Assembly: GCA_030063045.1 (NCBI GenBank)
Contig: JAQSEB010000126.1
Span: forward strand, 496,001-560,000
Length of the DNA stretch: 64,000 bases
Source: Pratylenchus scribneri
Lineage: Eukaryota; Nematoda; Chromadorea; Rhabditida; Pratylenchidae
Direction of reading: 5' to 3'
Shown piece after piece: positions 53,535 through 62,648 of the stretch (its first letter is position 1; each line of letters begins with the position of its first letter). The position numbers and the translations under genes were made by a program. The notes under the pieces are model-generated. The model saw nothing but the letters and a program-made list of their open reading frames with translations, did no database searches and was not told the origin of the DNA.

Positions 53535-53536
53535 CT
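53535..53536 (-). promoter_or_regulatory. Likely spliced-leader trans-splice acceptor
   Basis: On the minus strand GTTTTTCAG ends 17 nt before the ATG at 53518. TTTTCAG so close to a start codon and with no upstream exon is the usual nematode SL acceptor. It supports 53518 as the true start of the Q-rich secreted protein. Confidence 0.6.
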
Positions 53537-53688
53537 GAAAAACTGTTAAATTGTAAAATATATTTCAAAAATTATTTTGTTTTTTTTTTGTTTTTTCCTA
53601 TTATTAAACTGGTTCAACAAATTAATTAATAATAAATTAATCTTTGATTTTGAATAAACTTTTTACTCAGTTTCGCATTCTGGGTTTT

Positions 53689-54205
53689 TGTCGCCGCAAT
53701 TCGTCGACGAACAAATTTGATGGATTTATTTGATTTTATGCTGATTTTATGCCTAATTTACCCCCTACCCCATTCCAACTTTTCTTGGGATTTTGACCCT
53801 TCATTTCCACATTCATTTAACCTATTTTTCATTCCATCCACCACCATCAATCGATTTTGTCCCATCCAACCTTGTTTTTACCTTCACATTCCATTTCATT
53901 GGCCTTTGGCCACTTCACATCCTCTCCCAAGCCATTCAGTTTGTACGCCCCTTTTGGGGGCCTATTTAAGCTTTCACTCATTCCACCTATTTTCGCGTCC
54001 CTACCATCATTTGACTGCCACTTAGACGGCTCCTAATATCATTTGACCGTCAAAAGCGACTCCCCTCATCATTCGACTGTTCACTTTTTCCATTCGACCA
54101 TCATTTTCAACATCGGATAAATTTTATTCTATTTTCTGGGAGACCGTTCGAACCAGGGAAAAAACCTAGCGGGAGCATTGCTCCACCTTGTCCACCCAGC
54201 CGACA
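53689..54205 (+). repeat. Left LTR of the BEL/Pao element (517 bp)
   Basis: Starts TGTCGCCGCAATTCGTCG and ends CACCCAGCCGACA. By eye it is identical to the right LTR over its full length. A TATA-like CCTATTTAAGC near 53961, just after a GC-rich inverted motif (CCCCTTTTGGGGG), is the probable core promoter. Motifs related to GACCGTC (TTTGACCGTC, GAGACCGTTC) already appear here and become dense in the leader. Confidence 0.95.
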
Positions 54206-54208
54206 AAT

Positions 54209-54226
54209 TGGTGCCACGACCCGGGA
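54209..54226 (+). promoter_or_regulatory. Primer-binding site of the BEL/Pao element
   Basis: TGGTGCCACGACCCGGGA begins 3 nt after the LTR end. The leading TGG complements the tRNA CCA end, and the next bases would pair with an acceptor stem. The tRNA type was not determined. Confidence 0.8.
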
Positions 54227-54244
54227 AGACTGCAACTGTCTGTT

Positions 54245-55210
54245 TTCCCTTCCCTTTCCCAACCAACTCAACCGTCATCGACCGTCCGTCGTTTTGCGAC
54301 CGACCGTCCCCATTGACCGTCAGTCTTCTCAACTGACCGTCCCCGTCAGACCGTCCTTTTGCCGACCGTCGACTCCATCTTCAATTGGCATTCCCCCTGG
54401 GCTGCCCCCGTTGACCGTCCTTCTGCCGACGATCAACTCCAACTGCATTGACCGTCAGTCTTCTCAACTGACCGTCCCCGTCAGACCGTCCTTTTGCCGA
54501 CCGTCGACTCCATCTTCAATTGGCATTCCCCCTGGGCTGCCCCAGTTGACCGTCCTTCTGCCGACCGTCAACTCCAACTGCATTGACCGTCAGTCTTCTC
54601 AACTGACCGTCCCCGTCCGACCGTCCTTTTGCCGACCGTCAATTCAACCGCCTTCGGCCGTCTCTTGTGACTGCCCCCCATTGACCGTCCTTTTGCCGAC
54701 CGTCAATTCAACCGCCTTCGGCCGTCTCTTGTGACTGCCTCCATCGACCGTCCGTCTTCCCAGACCGACCGTCAACTCAACCGTTTGTGACCGTCTCCTT
54801 GAGACCGTCCCTGTTGGCCGTCCCCTTTGCGACCGTCAACTCAACCGTCTGTGACCGTCTCCTTGAGACCGTCTCCATCGACCGTCCTTTGCCGACTGTC
54901 AATTCAACCGTCTGTGACCGTCTCCTTGAGACCGTCCCTGTTGGCCGTCCCCTTTGCGACCGTCAACTCAACCGTTTTTGACCGTCTCCTTGAGACCGTC
55001 CCTGTTGGCCGTCCCCTTTGCGACCGTCAACTCAACCGTCTGTGACCGTCAGTTGATCGACCGTCGACTGTCTCTTGTTGGCTTTCCCCTAGTGGAGACC
55101 GACCGTCTTTTTTAGCCGTCCCCCCGTGGCGACCGACCGTCTCTTTTCCCTTCCCGTGACCCACCACCCTCCGTCTTTGGCTGTTCTTCCTTGACCGTCA
55201 ACCGTCCATT
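54245..55210 (+). repeat. Leader tandem repeats built on GACCGTC
   Basis: About 38 copies of the heptamer GACCGTC (hand count) crowd the leader between primer-binding site and gag. They sit in larger tandem units. One is a 135-bp unit starting at 54311, 54446 and 54581 (CATTGACCGTCAGTC). Next come shorter units with GGCCGTCTCTTGTGACTGCC, then a ~64-bp unit with CTGTTGGCCGTCCCC at 54811, 54938 and 55002. In retroelements this leader holds packaging and dimerisation signals, so the heptamers could be protein- or RNA-binding sites (inference). Confidence 0.9.
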
Positions 55211-55282
55211 TGCCGACGGATTCAACATTTTTGCGTTACAATCCCCTATTCAAACCAATTCGAGTGACCTTCTCAGCCAGCC

Positions 55283-58200
55283 ATGACCGAGTTCTATCAG
55301 CAAAACCTGCAGGCCATTGTGGATACCTTGCAAACAACAGGAACCGATTTGTTCAGGATTTTGGAAGCAAAGGAGCCGTCAGAGGCGTCAAATACTCAAT
55401 TACGCGTCGGCTGTCATCAACTCAAGGCAGCCGTGGCACGTGGCCAACAACAAATCGACCTGTGGCGACATCACATTGATTGCCTGGAGGACCCAGATCA
55501 ACGGAAAGCCGAATACGATGTTTTGTTCAATTTTCCCCCCGCAAAAGCAGAACCGCGTGCAGCCGATGATTTGACCGTGATGCAACGCATTTAGCGGTCC
55601 CATGAACTGATTGACTGGGCCGAGGCCTATTTTGCCATCCTGAGGGAACAATCGGATGGAAGCGAAGCTTCAGTGCAAGCGAAAGATGAGCGACCGAAAA
55701 CCAACCAAAATGAACCACATCGGGATGAGGATCCCAAACAAGAAACCAAACAGGTGCATGTTCAATTCCAAAACCAGCAGATGAAGCCTGGCCCTCAAGA
55801 GGAACATAAATGGCAGGACCGCCGACCATTCCCAAAAACACAGCCCAACCACCAGCTCTTCAATGCCCGTCTTCCCACCTATGATCTTGATGATGAGGAA
55901 GATTGGGAAGCCGAACCATTCGGCCAACACAACCAAATGCAGAACAATGCGGCTTCCCCTAGGGGACGTTTTGGCCAGAATGTGCCGTCCGCTTCCGTTT
56001 TCCGTCCATTCCGATTGGAACCAGTCAAGTTTGCCGGCGATCCCAAAGAATGGAACACCTTTTGGCTTGCCTTCGAACGTGCCATCGACAGCCAACCAAT
56101 ACCATTATACGAAAAGCACATCGGCCTCCTGCAAAGTCTGGTCAAGGATTCACCGGCCTACAAGGCCATTTCCGGATATCCCCCATCTGATAAAAACTAC
56201 GATCTAGTCTTGCGCATTCTGAAGGAGCAATTTGGAGATGCTCGGGCACTGCGCGAAGGACTCATTGCTGATCTGCTTCACCTTCCGATGGCTTCCAATT
56301 CCCTTTCTTCGGTTCGATTCCTTCGAGAGAATGTGGAGCGAATTTGCTTGCAGCTTGAAGGGCAAACTTCCACCACAGTCTTCGGTGGCTCCAGTCCAGG
56401 CCGCGAAACACAGGATGAAATCATTTGTGGCATAATCCGTTCCAAACTGTCCCGTGACACTTTGGAAACCCTTTTGGGATGGGAGCAGGAATCAGGCTTT
56501 CATTGGTCGTTGGATGATTTGCGCAATGGGCTGACTCGCTGGGTCTCACTCAAAGACCGCGTGGAACGGACGATGACCGCCTATCGGCCACCCAAGGCTG
56601 AATCCCAAGACACCAAACGGCAATCGCCGCCGGATTCGAGGAAAAGCTATGATCAGCGCCATTCCCTTCCCTTGGAATCCCGCGCATTTGCCTGCTTAGA
56701 AGCGTCAACTCAGCCTCCCGGACCAGATTTCGGAAATGGATGTTCTTTATGCTGCGAGGGCCCCGTGCACCGCCCCAGCCAATGCCCCAAATATCCTACT
56801 GCCAAGGCCAAGGCGGACCGTCTAATGGACCAGAACCGTTGCGTGAATTGCATGCGATCAGGCCACTATGCTAAGGATTGCAGGGATCACAAACGATGCA
56901 CTGATTGTGGAAAGAAGCACCATTACCTAGTGTGTTTCAAGGCAGAATGGCGTCAACAGAATTCGAGGATCCCTTCCCCAAATTCCAATAATAATCAATC
57001 CGAAGGCGGCCAACCCAGGGCCACTGGAGGCAATGCCGAACCGTTGGGAAATGCCCGGCCTCAATTCACCCCAATCACATCCACTTTCACTGGCATGGCC
57101 ATTGATTCCCCACCAATTCCCTCTGAACCAGACAAGGCTGCGGATACGATTGAGGCTTGTGCCACTAATGTGTGCCTCCAACCCAAAGCTGTGCTCATGG
57201 CACGAGAAGTGATGGCCAAATCCCATGCGGATGAGGGACCGAAATGCAAAGCCATGACATTCTTCGATCCGGGAAGTCAATGCAATTATAACTCCCTGTC
57301 CAAAGCCAAGGAATTGGGCATGCAGGCAAATGGAACCGAGGACTTGAACATCCACGTCTTTGGCAATCCAACAGAGGCACCAATCCAAGTGAAGGCCCCC
57401 CGATTCCGAGGACAATTGGAACGAGAGGATGGCAAATGGGAAAATGTTCAGCTCTTCGGGATCAAAGAGATAGCCGCTCCCATGGAAATCTACCAACCAG
57501 TGGATGGAGAAGAATCAAATATCCGCCCCACATTGGCTACGCCGGACATCCTCATCGGCACTCGGCGTTTCTGGCGTTACTTCGTGAACGCAACCCCATT
57601 AGATGAGGAACTCTACCGGATTCAAACCGTTTTTGGTCCAGTGCTTGGTGGAGAAGCACAACTGGAAGAATGGTTCCACGATGCCCGAATGGTTCCCCAA
57701 GAATTGGTCCCCACTGCCCCCAAAATCGACAACAGTCTTCCGAGAGTGAAGACAGCAACGGTCCCTCTAGAATTCCCCTCTAGAGTGGGAAGCCAACCAA
57801 ACCTTCGGACTGCTCAAAGCACATCAAACCCTGTTTATCAACCGATTGAACCAAAACCGCCGGATATCCCAGAGGTAAGGTCTCTGGATCAACCAATGCT
57901 GCATGGTGTGCCCACCCCCAACCGGACCGATTTTCCTTTCCCTGAAAAACTGGCCCCACCCGTGGCCGATGCTGAACCCCCGGACAAAGAGATGGGGTCG
58001 TCCTTGCCCTCCCAACCTGCCTTGCGAATTAGTGCCAAGGTCACTTTCATGGCTGCTCTCTTGCTGTGCCTTCTTCTGACCATTGTGACCTCAACTTCCC
58101 CAAATCCTCCATTCAATTGCACCGAATGCGGTCTCAAATGCACTCAAACCGGGGTGACCGTTGAAGTCCCCGAGGAAATACACAAAACCGAAGTGTGCTG

Positions 58201-60745
58201 CATGGGCGACTGCCTTGTTTCTTCCCCCAAATCCCACTACACTTATGAATTGCCCCGGGAAATCCTCGTCAATGATTACACCTGTGCCGGCCGTTTTTGG
58301 TACGACTCTGAACGGGTCTTTGCTGTCAGCACCCATTGTCCTGCCGTGAACGAATGCCGCCTCATCGATTGTCGTTTTTGCTGGGACATCGTCGCCAATC
58401 CCAGTTGCAGCCCACAATGGGCCATGACCCTCATCGGCAGTGGCATGGCCTGCCTTCTCTACTTGCTGGGAACCGTTTGGTCAATCTTCGTTCGCGTCCG
58501 GCTTGGAGCCGGACTGCTCTACCGTATCTTCTCCTACCTTTTTGCCTGGCCGCTTGCTCTTTTCAACCGGCTAACCGACCGACAAATTCCCAATGCAAAT
58601 CCCCGCGAAATGGAACAGAAATTGAGGATTGGCATGCGAGCAGTCAAGCGGAATGTCTCCAATGCCCGAAAGAAAGCCCGGAATGCGGCTCAAGAATTGT
58701 GGTCCATCCGTCCCAAACCCCTTATTCCCTTGATCGTACTGCTCTGCCTTTATCGGACCGTTCCCCCAGTCGAACCCGGATCCCAAACAGTGGCCGTTGT
58801 CACACACTCGGAAAGTTGCATTCGAGGCCAAACCGGACTGATCTGCACAATCCAATCGGCTTCCACACTGACCCTCTTGCCAGCTGGTCAGTCTTCATCC
58901 CTTTTGCTGAAGGACGAACATGGAATGGCACTGGGACAATTGACCGTCACTTTTCAGTCCCTTCAAATGGAATGCCTGCAAAAATCGGAGGCCTGGTTGC
59001 GTTCTTACCACATGCGAACAATGGCCATCAAACGATGCCCCAGAGCCGGATCCTGCCGCGACTCCTATTGTGATCAAGTGAAATCGGATACGATGATCCC
59101 CGAGCTCAAGGAGGCCAATGCCTGGCCAGGACACAGTTTCTGCTTGGACAGCTCCAGCTTTTGGCACAATCAATGCGGCCTACCTGCTGCCGCCTGCCTC
59201 TTCTACCGCTACTATGCCCAAACCATGAGCCGTCGACCGTATGAAGTGCTCAGCTGTCCATCCTGGGACGTCCAAATCAAAGCGGCTTTCACTTTGGAAT
59301 CAAGTGGAGGCAAAACAATCCAACAGGAGTTCATTCTGCACCCAGGACTGACCACAACATGGGGAAATGTCACCATCACCCCTTTGGCTTTCTCTATTCC
59401 CCCTTCCCCCATTCTTGACTCAAAATTCCTGACCGATGGAAGGTCTGTGGCCTTGGTGGACCATCTTCCCGAGGCATTGCATTGTGCCGATGAGGACAGT
59501 GCCCGCCGTTTCAACTGTTCCATTGCAGTGGATGCTTGCAAAAGCTGCGTGCCGGACCACGACAAAGGACTAATCACTTGTCATTGCCAGGATGCGGATT
59601 TGGAAGGGATTATGGAAAATCCCATGGCTCGACTGCCGTTGACTGTCGCTCGAGTCCGCCTGCTCAACCAAGGCCCGGCCATTTATGCCGAACACCCCTA
59701 CAGTCCCATTCAATTGCACATCCAAATCAAAGGATTGCGCCTAATTCTCGAATTCCGTGATTCAAAGTGCACCATTGATCCCATCAGCCTCGTTGGATGC
59801 TACAAATGTGCAACTGGAGCCCAATTCCGGTACCGATGCCGGGCAGATTGGGGCAGTGCTTTGGCCAAAGTGGAGTGCAACGACGGAACTCTCTTTGCTA
59901 CTCAATGCTCGACCAACGGAACGGATAAAAGCATTATTCTCCCCTTCGACCACTCCTTGGTGGAGACGGTCTGCACCGTCGATTGCCCTGCGGGCGAGAC
60001 GAGTTTCAACCTCTCAGCAACTCTGCACTACATTCCCCTGAAGAAGCAATTTGGCCATCAAGTGAGGACCTCCGAAACCTTGGAGGCACCTGATGATCAG
60101 TGGGATTGGCCCTTCGACTTGGGCTTTGATCCCTTTGCCGTCTACCGTCTTTGGGCGAAACTCCCCTTTTTCGCTGTCTTTGTGGTCGCCCTCATTTTCG
60201 GTCTCATTGCACTCTATCTTTTCGTCAAATTTTCCCCGGCTTACCGTGCCTACCGTCTCATGGTCCAGCTGCTGCTTCACCAAAATGGTGGCGATGGTCT
60301 GGCCAGGATGGCCGCAGTGGCCACTGTTCTCCCCCAAGTTCGAGCCGGTTCCCCTTTTCCGCAACCGTCTCCTTGGACCGACGGTCCTGCTCAGCTATCC
60401 TCTCCGGCTGACAGGCTTTCACAAATTGCCGCAACAGTGGTGGCCTTTTCCCAACTCGATTTCCCAATCCCTCTCTATGCGGTGTTTATTGGAGCCTTCT
60501 TGATGGGCCTTCTCTTCATGGCCTTAATCGTCTTCTGTGGTTGGGCTTTTGGCACAACCGTTGCCTACTGTTGCCATTGGTGGCAGAACCGTCACCGTCG
60601 AACCTATCAACCCCGAACCAATGAGATGGCCATGCGCCGCTTCTCCAGCCGGTCTACCGTCTTCGCTTCAACCCGTGAATGGCCATCATCGTTCTCAACC
60701 CTGGAGAGGGGAATGTCGCCGCAATTCGTCGACGAACAAATTTGA
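55283..60745 (+). CDS. gag-pro-env: BEL/Pao Gag-Protease-Env polyprotein frame, pol deleted, one in-frame TAG
   Basis: The frame of 1,821 codons starts at the ATG at 55283 (G at -3) and stops at 60743-60745, inside the right LTR. One TAG (codon 104, 55592-55594) interrupts it; the rest is open for over 5 kb. In order: the Gag N-terminus; a DUF1759-type Gag region at about codons 240-435 (FRLEPVKFAGDPKEWNTFW); three zinc knuckles at 487-551 (CVNCMRSGHYAKDC among them); and a DUF1758-type aspartic protease at about 650-795 (FFDPGSQCN, then TPDILIGTRRFW and TVFGPVLGG). After a short bridge and a proline-rich linker comes an envelope from Met 923. Full-length BEL/Pao elements carry RT, RNase H and integrase after the protease; here only RVKTATV and PLE may remain of the integrase tail. 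The catalytic DSG/DTG is DPG. Confidence 0.85.
55592..55594 (+). other. In-frame TAG within gag (codon 104)
   Basis: The codons either side (CGC ATT before, CGG TCC CAT GAA after) keep Gag-like coding in the same frame, so this is a single-base nonsense change or a readthrough stop. It is the only stop in 1,820 codons. The next ATGs downstream would lose the first part of Gag, but the envelope could still be made from its own start. Confidence 0.85.
57660..57800 (+). other. Protease-to-integrase-tail deletion junction
   Basis: Directly after the protease end (TVFGPVLGGEAQLEEWF) the frame passes into RVKTATVPLEFPS at about 57745-57780. RVKTATV followed by PLE resembles the end of the BEL/Pao integrase C-terminal domain (DUF5641-like, VR.A.V...PLE). 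I infer that some 3 kb of pol between these points was lost in frame. No RT (Y/F-x-DD), RNase H or integrase core motif is present anywhere between protease and env. Confidence 0.5.
58049..60745 (+). CDS. env: Envelope glycoprotein, phlebovirus-G2-like (part of the long frame)
   Basis: An ATG at 58049 starts a hydrophobic signal segment (MAALLLCLLLTIVTS) in the long frame, giving 898 aa. A short Cys-rich ectodomain follows, then a membrane segment near 58416-58495 (GMACLLYLLGTVWSIFV), a basic cytosolic part, and a second hydrophobic segment near 58720 (PLIPLIVLLCLY). Then comes a large Cys-rich ectodomain (58800-60110) resembling the class II fusion glycoprotein of phleboviruses, with a fusion-loop-like CGLPAAACLFYRYY near 59174 and a GCYKC...C pattern near 59797. 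The protein ends with a membrane anchor at 60167-60232, a second one at 60472-60560, and a basic tail that runs into the LTR. The layout recalls a two-part Gn-Gc precursor. Nematode BEL elements are known to carry such genes. Whether it is made or functional is unknown. Confidence 0.8.
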   Translation: MAALLLCLLLTIVTSTSPNPPFNCTECGLKCTQTGVTVEVPEEIHKTEVCCMGDCLVSSPKSHYTYELPREILVNDYTCAGRFWYDSERVFAVSTHCPAVNECRLIDCRFCWDIVANPSCSPQWAMTLIGSGMACLLYLLGTVWSIFVRVRLGAGLLYRIFSYLFAWPLALFNRLTDRQIPNANPREMEQKLRIGMRAVKRNVSNARKKARNAAQELWSIRPKPLIPLIVLLCLYRTVPPVEPGSQTVAVVTHSESCIRGQTGLICTIQSASTLTLLPAGQSSSLLLKDEHGMALGQLTVTFQSLQMECLQKSEAWLRSYHMRTMAIKRCPRAGSCRDSYCDQVKSDTMIPELKEANAWPGHSFCLDSSSFWHNQCGLPAAACLFYRYYAQTMSRRPYEVLSCPSWDVQIKAAFTLESSGGKTIQQEFILHPGLTTTWGNVTITPLAFSIPPSPILDSKFLTDGRSVALVDHLPEALHCADEDSARRFNCSIAVDACKSCVPDHDKGLITCHCQDADLEGIMENPMARLPLTVARVRLLNQGPAIYAEHPYSPIQLHIQIKGLRLILEFRDSKCTIDPISLVGCYKCATGAQFRYRCRADWGSALAKVECNDGTLFATQCSTNGTDKSIILPFDHSLVETVCTVDCPAGETSFNLSATLHYIPLKKQFGHQVRTSETLEAPDDQWDWPFDLGFDPFAVYRLWAKLPFFAVFVVALIFGLIALYLFVKFSPAYRAYRLMVQLLLHQNGGDGLARMAAVATVLPQVRAGSPFPQPSPWTDGPAQLSSPADRLSQIAATVVAFSQLDFPIPLYAVFIGAFLMGLLFMALIVFCGWAFGTTVAYCCHWWQNRHRRTYQPRTNEMAMRRFSSRSTVFASTREWPSSFSTLERGMSPQFVDEQI
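60703..60713 (+). promoter_or_regulatory. Polypurine tract of the BEL/Pao element
   Basis: GGAGAGGGGAA directly precedes the TG of the right LTR, as expected for the plus-strand primer. It lies inside the last codons of the envelope frame. Confidence 0.9.
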
Positions 60746-61230
60746 TGGATTTATTTGATTTTATGCTGATTTTATGCCTAATTTACCCCCTACCCCATTC
60801 CAACTTTTCTTGGGATTTTGACCCTTCATTTCCACATTCATTTAACCTATTTTTCATTCCATCCACCACCATCAATCGATTTTGTCCCATCCAACCTTGT
60901 TTTTACCTTCACATTCCATTTCATTGGCCTTTGGCCACTTCACATCCTCTCCCAAGCCATTCAGTTTGTACGCCCCTTTTGGGGGCCTATTTAAGCTTTC
61001 ACTCATTCCACCTATTTTCGCGTCCCTACCATCATTTGACTGCCACTTAGACGGCTCCTAATATCATTTGACCGTCAAAAGCGACTCCCCTCATCATTCG
61101 ACTGTTCACTTTTTCCATTCGACCATCATTTTCAACATCGGATAAATTTTATTCTATTTTCTGGGAGACCGTTCGAACCAGGGAAAAAACCTAGCGGGAG
61201 CATTGCTCCACCTTGTCCACCCAGCCGACA
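60714..61230 (+). repeat. Right LTR of the BEL/Pao element (517 bp)
   Basis: Same length and, by reading, same sequence as the left LTR. The first 32 bp encode the last residues of the envelope frame (PQFVDEQI) and its TGA stop. The target duplication GTTTT follows at 61231-61235. Confidence 0.95.
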
Positions 61231-61235
61231 GTTTT

Positions 61236-61697
61236 AATTAGGCACAAATATATGTATGAATTATGAATTCATCTTTTTAATATAAAAGCAATATTAAAGG
61301 TTTAAATTTAAATCAATTCTGTCTGGTTATTTCTTTACCAGACAATCTAATGAGTAAAATACCTATCACAAGAAAGTTGCTGAATTCGAATTTGCCAAAA
61401 TTCTATAGGACCTAGATTCTCCGTTTCACAATTATTATATATCGAAAATTATTATTTAATCAACAGTTGTAATAAAATAACGGTTTAGCGCAATTCACGA
61501 TTAATCGAAATTAGCCGTGAATTCCTTTAATTATAAAAATATTAATGCAATGAAATTTAAATATTATAATTGATAATCAATTGAATGGAACTTGTAAATT
61601 GGATTCATATATTTCAGAAGAGATATTCAGCTTCATATCCCCCTAGATCCAACCCGCGATTTATTGATTGGCAATTACTTTAGTATCCAGCATCATC
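61236..61697. other. AT-rich DNA right of the provirus, no gene seen
   Basis: AT-rich sequence without a convincing exon, RNA gene or repeat. Before the insertion it continued directly from the sequence left of 53689, so it is the former upstream flank of the Q-rich gene. Confidence 0.5.
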
Positions 61698-61914
61698 CTA
61701 AAATTGGTCATCATTCATAACAACATCATCTGGGAGTTCGGATTTCGGACAAAATTGCTCTTGACAATTCTCTGCTCTCTTTTTTCCTATTTCTTTCATT
61801 TTCTTTAACTTTTTAATATTAATCTCTTTTTTACTAGATTCTTTTCTCAATATTTTCACTTTTTGAAACGAAAAATGATGCCAAAAAATCAATTGACCTC
61901 CTCTCTCCTTTTTG
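61698..61914 (-). CDS. Possible lysine-rich terminal exon, unknown gene
   Basis: On the minus strand an acceptor ending ATTTTTAG (AG at 61916-61915) opens a frame of about 72 codons: hydrophobic and aromatic at first (LIFWHHFSF), then very basic (KILRKESSKKEINIKKLKKM), with an acidic end (PDDVVMNDDQF) before TAA. I found no upstream exon that joins in phase. It may be a terminal exon of a small gene, a relative of the K-rich exons elsewhere in this window, or chance. Confidence 0.25.
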
Positions 61915-61916
61915 CT

Positions 61917-62648
61917 AAAAATAGAACCTCCATTGTTATGCTATTTGGCATTCGTTTTGAGAAATTGGGGACGGCACCAATTACCACGAATGCCACTATC
62001 CTTGTGATTTTGGAGTAAAGCGGTAAAGAAAGAAAAAGAAAGAGTAATACGGTTGCCGACTGCTGCTAAGGGGACAAATTCAGCTTTGAAAGATTGGAAT
62101 TGAATAAAAGGGGAATTAAATTTTTATTTTCATCGCTGTTTAATTTCCAATTTTTCCTTTTGTATCTCTGTTAATGTCAATGCCAATAATGACTAAAGGC
62201 CTTTCCTATTCATCCTACTGTACCCCCACTTTTTTCCTAAATCATCCCCAGTCACACTAGCAATCAAATATTGCCCCATTATGCCTTACACTCCTTTCCC
62301 ACAAAATGTTCACTTTTACGCTAACTATATTAAGTATACAAAACAATAAATTATTTAATAATTTTATTTCTTTTCAAATTTTACTAATTTTTTCTTTGAT
62401 AATCCGCTTAAAATAATGAAATCTATCAATGTTCTTTTATAAAAAATAAGTTTTTTCAAAAAATAACAAATTTATTAATGTTTACTAAAATATAATTAAA
62501 CAATTCAGATTTTTTTAATTTGGGAGTAATGAATAAATAATTAAGATGGTTCACAATAAAAAAAAATAAGTTTAAAAATATGAAGAATAAAAATAAAATA
62601 TAAAAAAGTATAAAAATAAAAATTCGGTTTGTTAATTTCCTTCATCAT
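61917..62648. other. Intergenic DNA between the K-rich frame and the receptor gene
   Basis: The left half is of mixed composition with CT-rich runs on the plus strand; the right half is AT-rich with A-runs (62360-62630). I see no exon with supporting splice sites, RNA gene or tandem repeat. Confidence 0.5.

Larger units (their letters stand above)
53689..61230 (+). mobile_element. Young BEL/Pao endogenous retroelement with env and deleted pol
   Basis: The element is 7,542 bp with two 517-bp LTRs that read as identical (53689-54205 and 60714-61230; TG...CA ends). The 5-bp target duplication GTTTT lies at 53684-53688 and 61231-61235. A primer-binding site follows the left LTR and a polypurine tract precedes the right one. 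Between them lie a 1.06-kb repeat-rich leader and one long frame (55283-60745). The frame carries BEL/Pao Gag, three zinc knuckles and a protease, then a glycoprotein with a phlebovirus-G2-like fusion part. RT, RNase H and almost all of integrase are missing. Identical LTRs mean a very recent insertion. The element is clearly GC-richer than the surrounding DNA. Confidence 0.93.

Noticed and set aside
53717..54025. Frame of about 100 codons inside the LTR (also at 60679-61050)
   Set aside because: It repeats with the LTR, has no domain, and covers promoter sequence.
54294..54734. 146-codon frame in the retroelement leader
   Set aside because: It is open because the repeat unit is 135 bp (a multiple of three). 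It lies in the untranslated leader and has no resemblance to a protein family.
55527..60503. Many overlapping frames on both strands within the BEL coding region
   Set aside because: They are shadows of the long GC-rich Gag-Pro-Env frame.
55673..60745. Start of the long retroelement frame at 55673
   Set aside because: The codon there is GTG. The gag ATG at 55283 lies in the same frame, separated only by the TAG at 55592.
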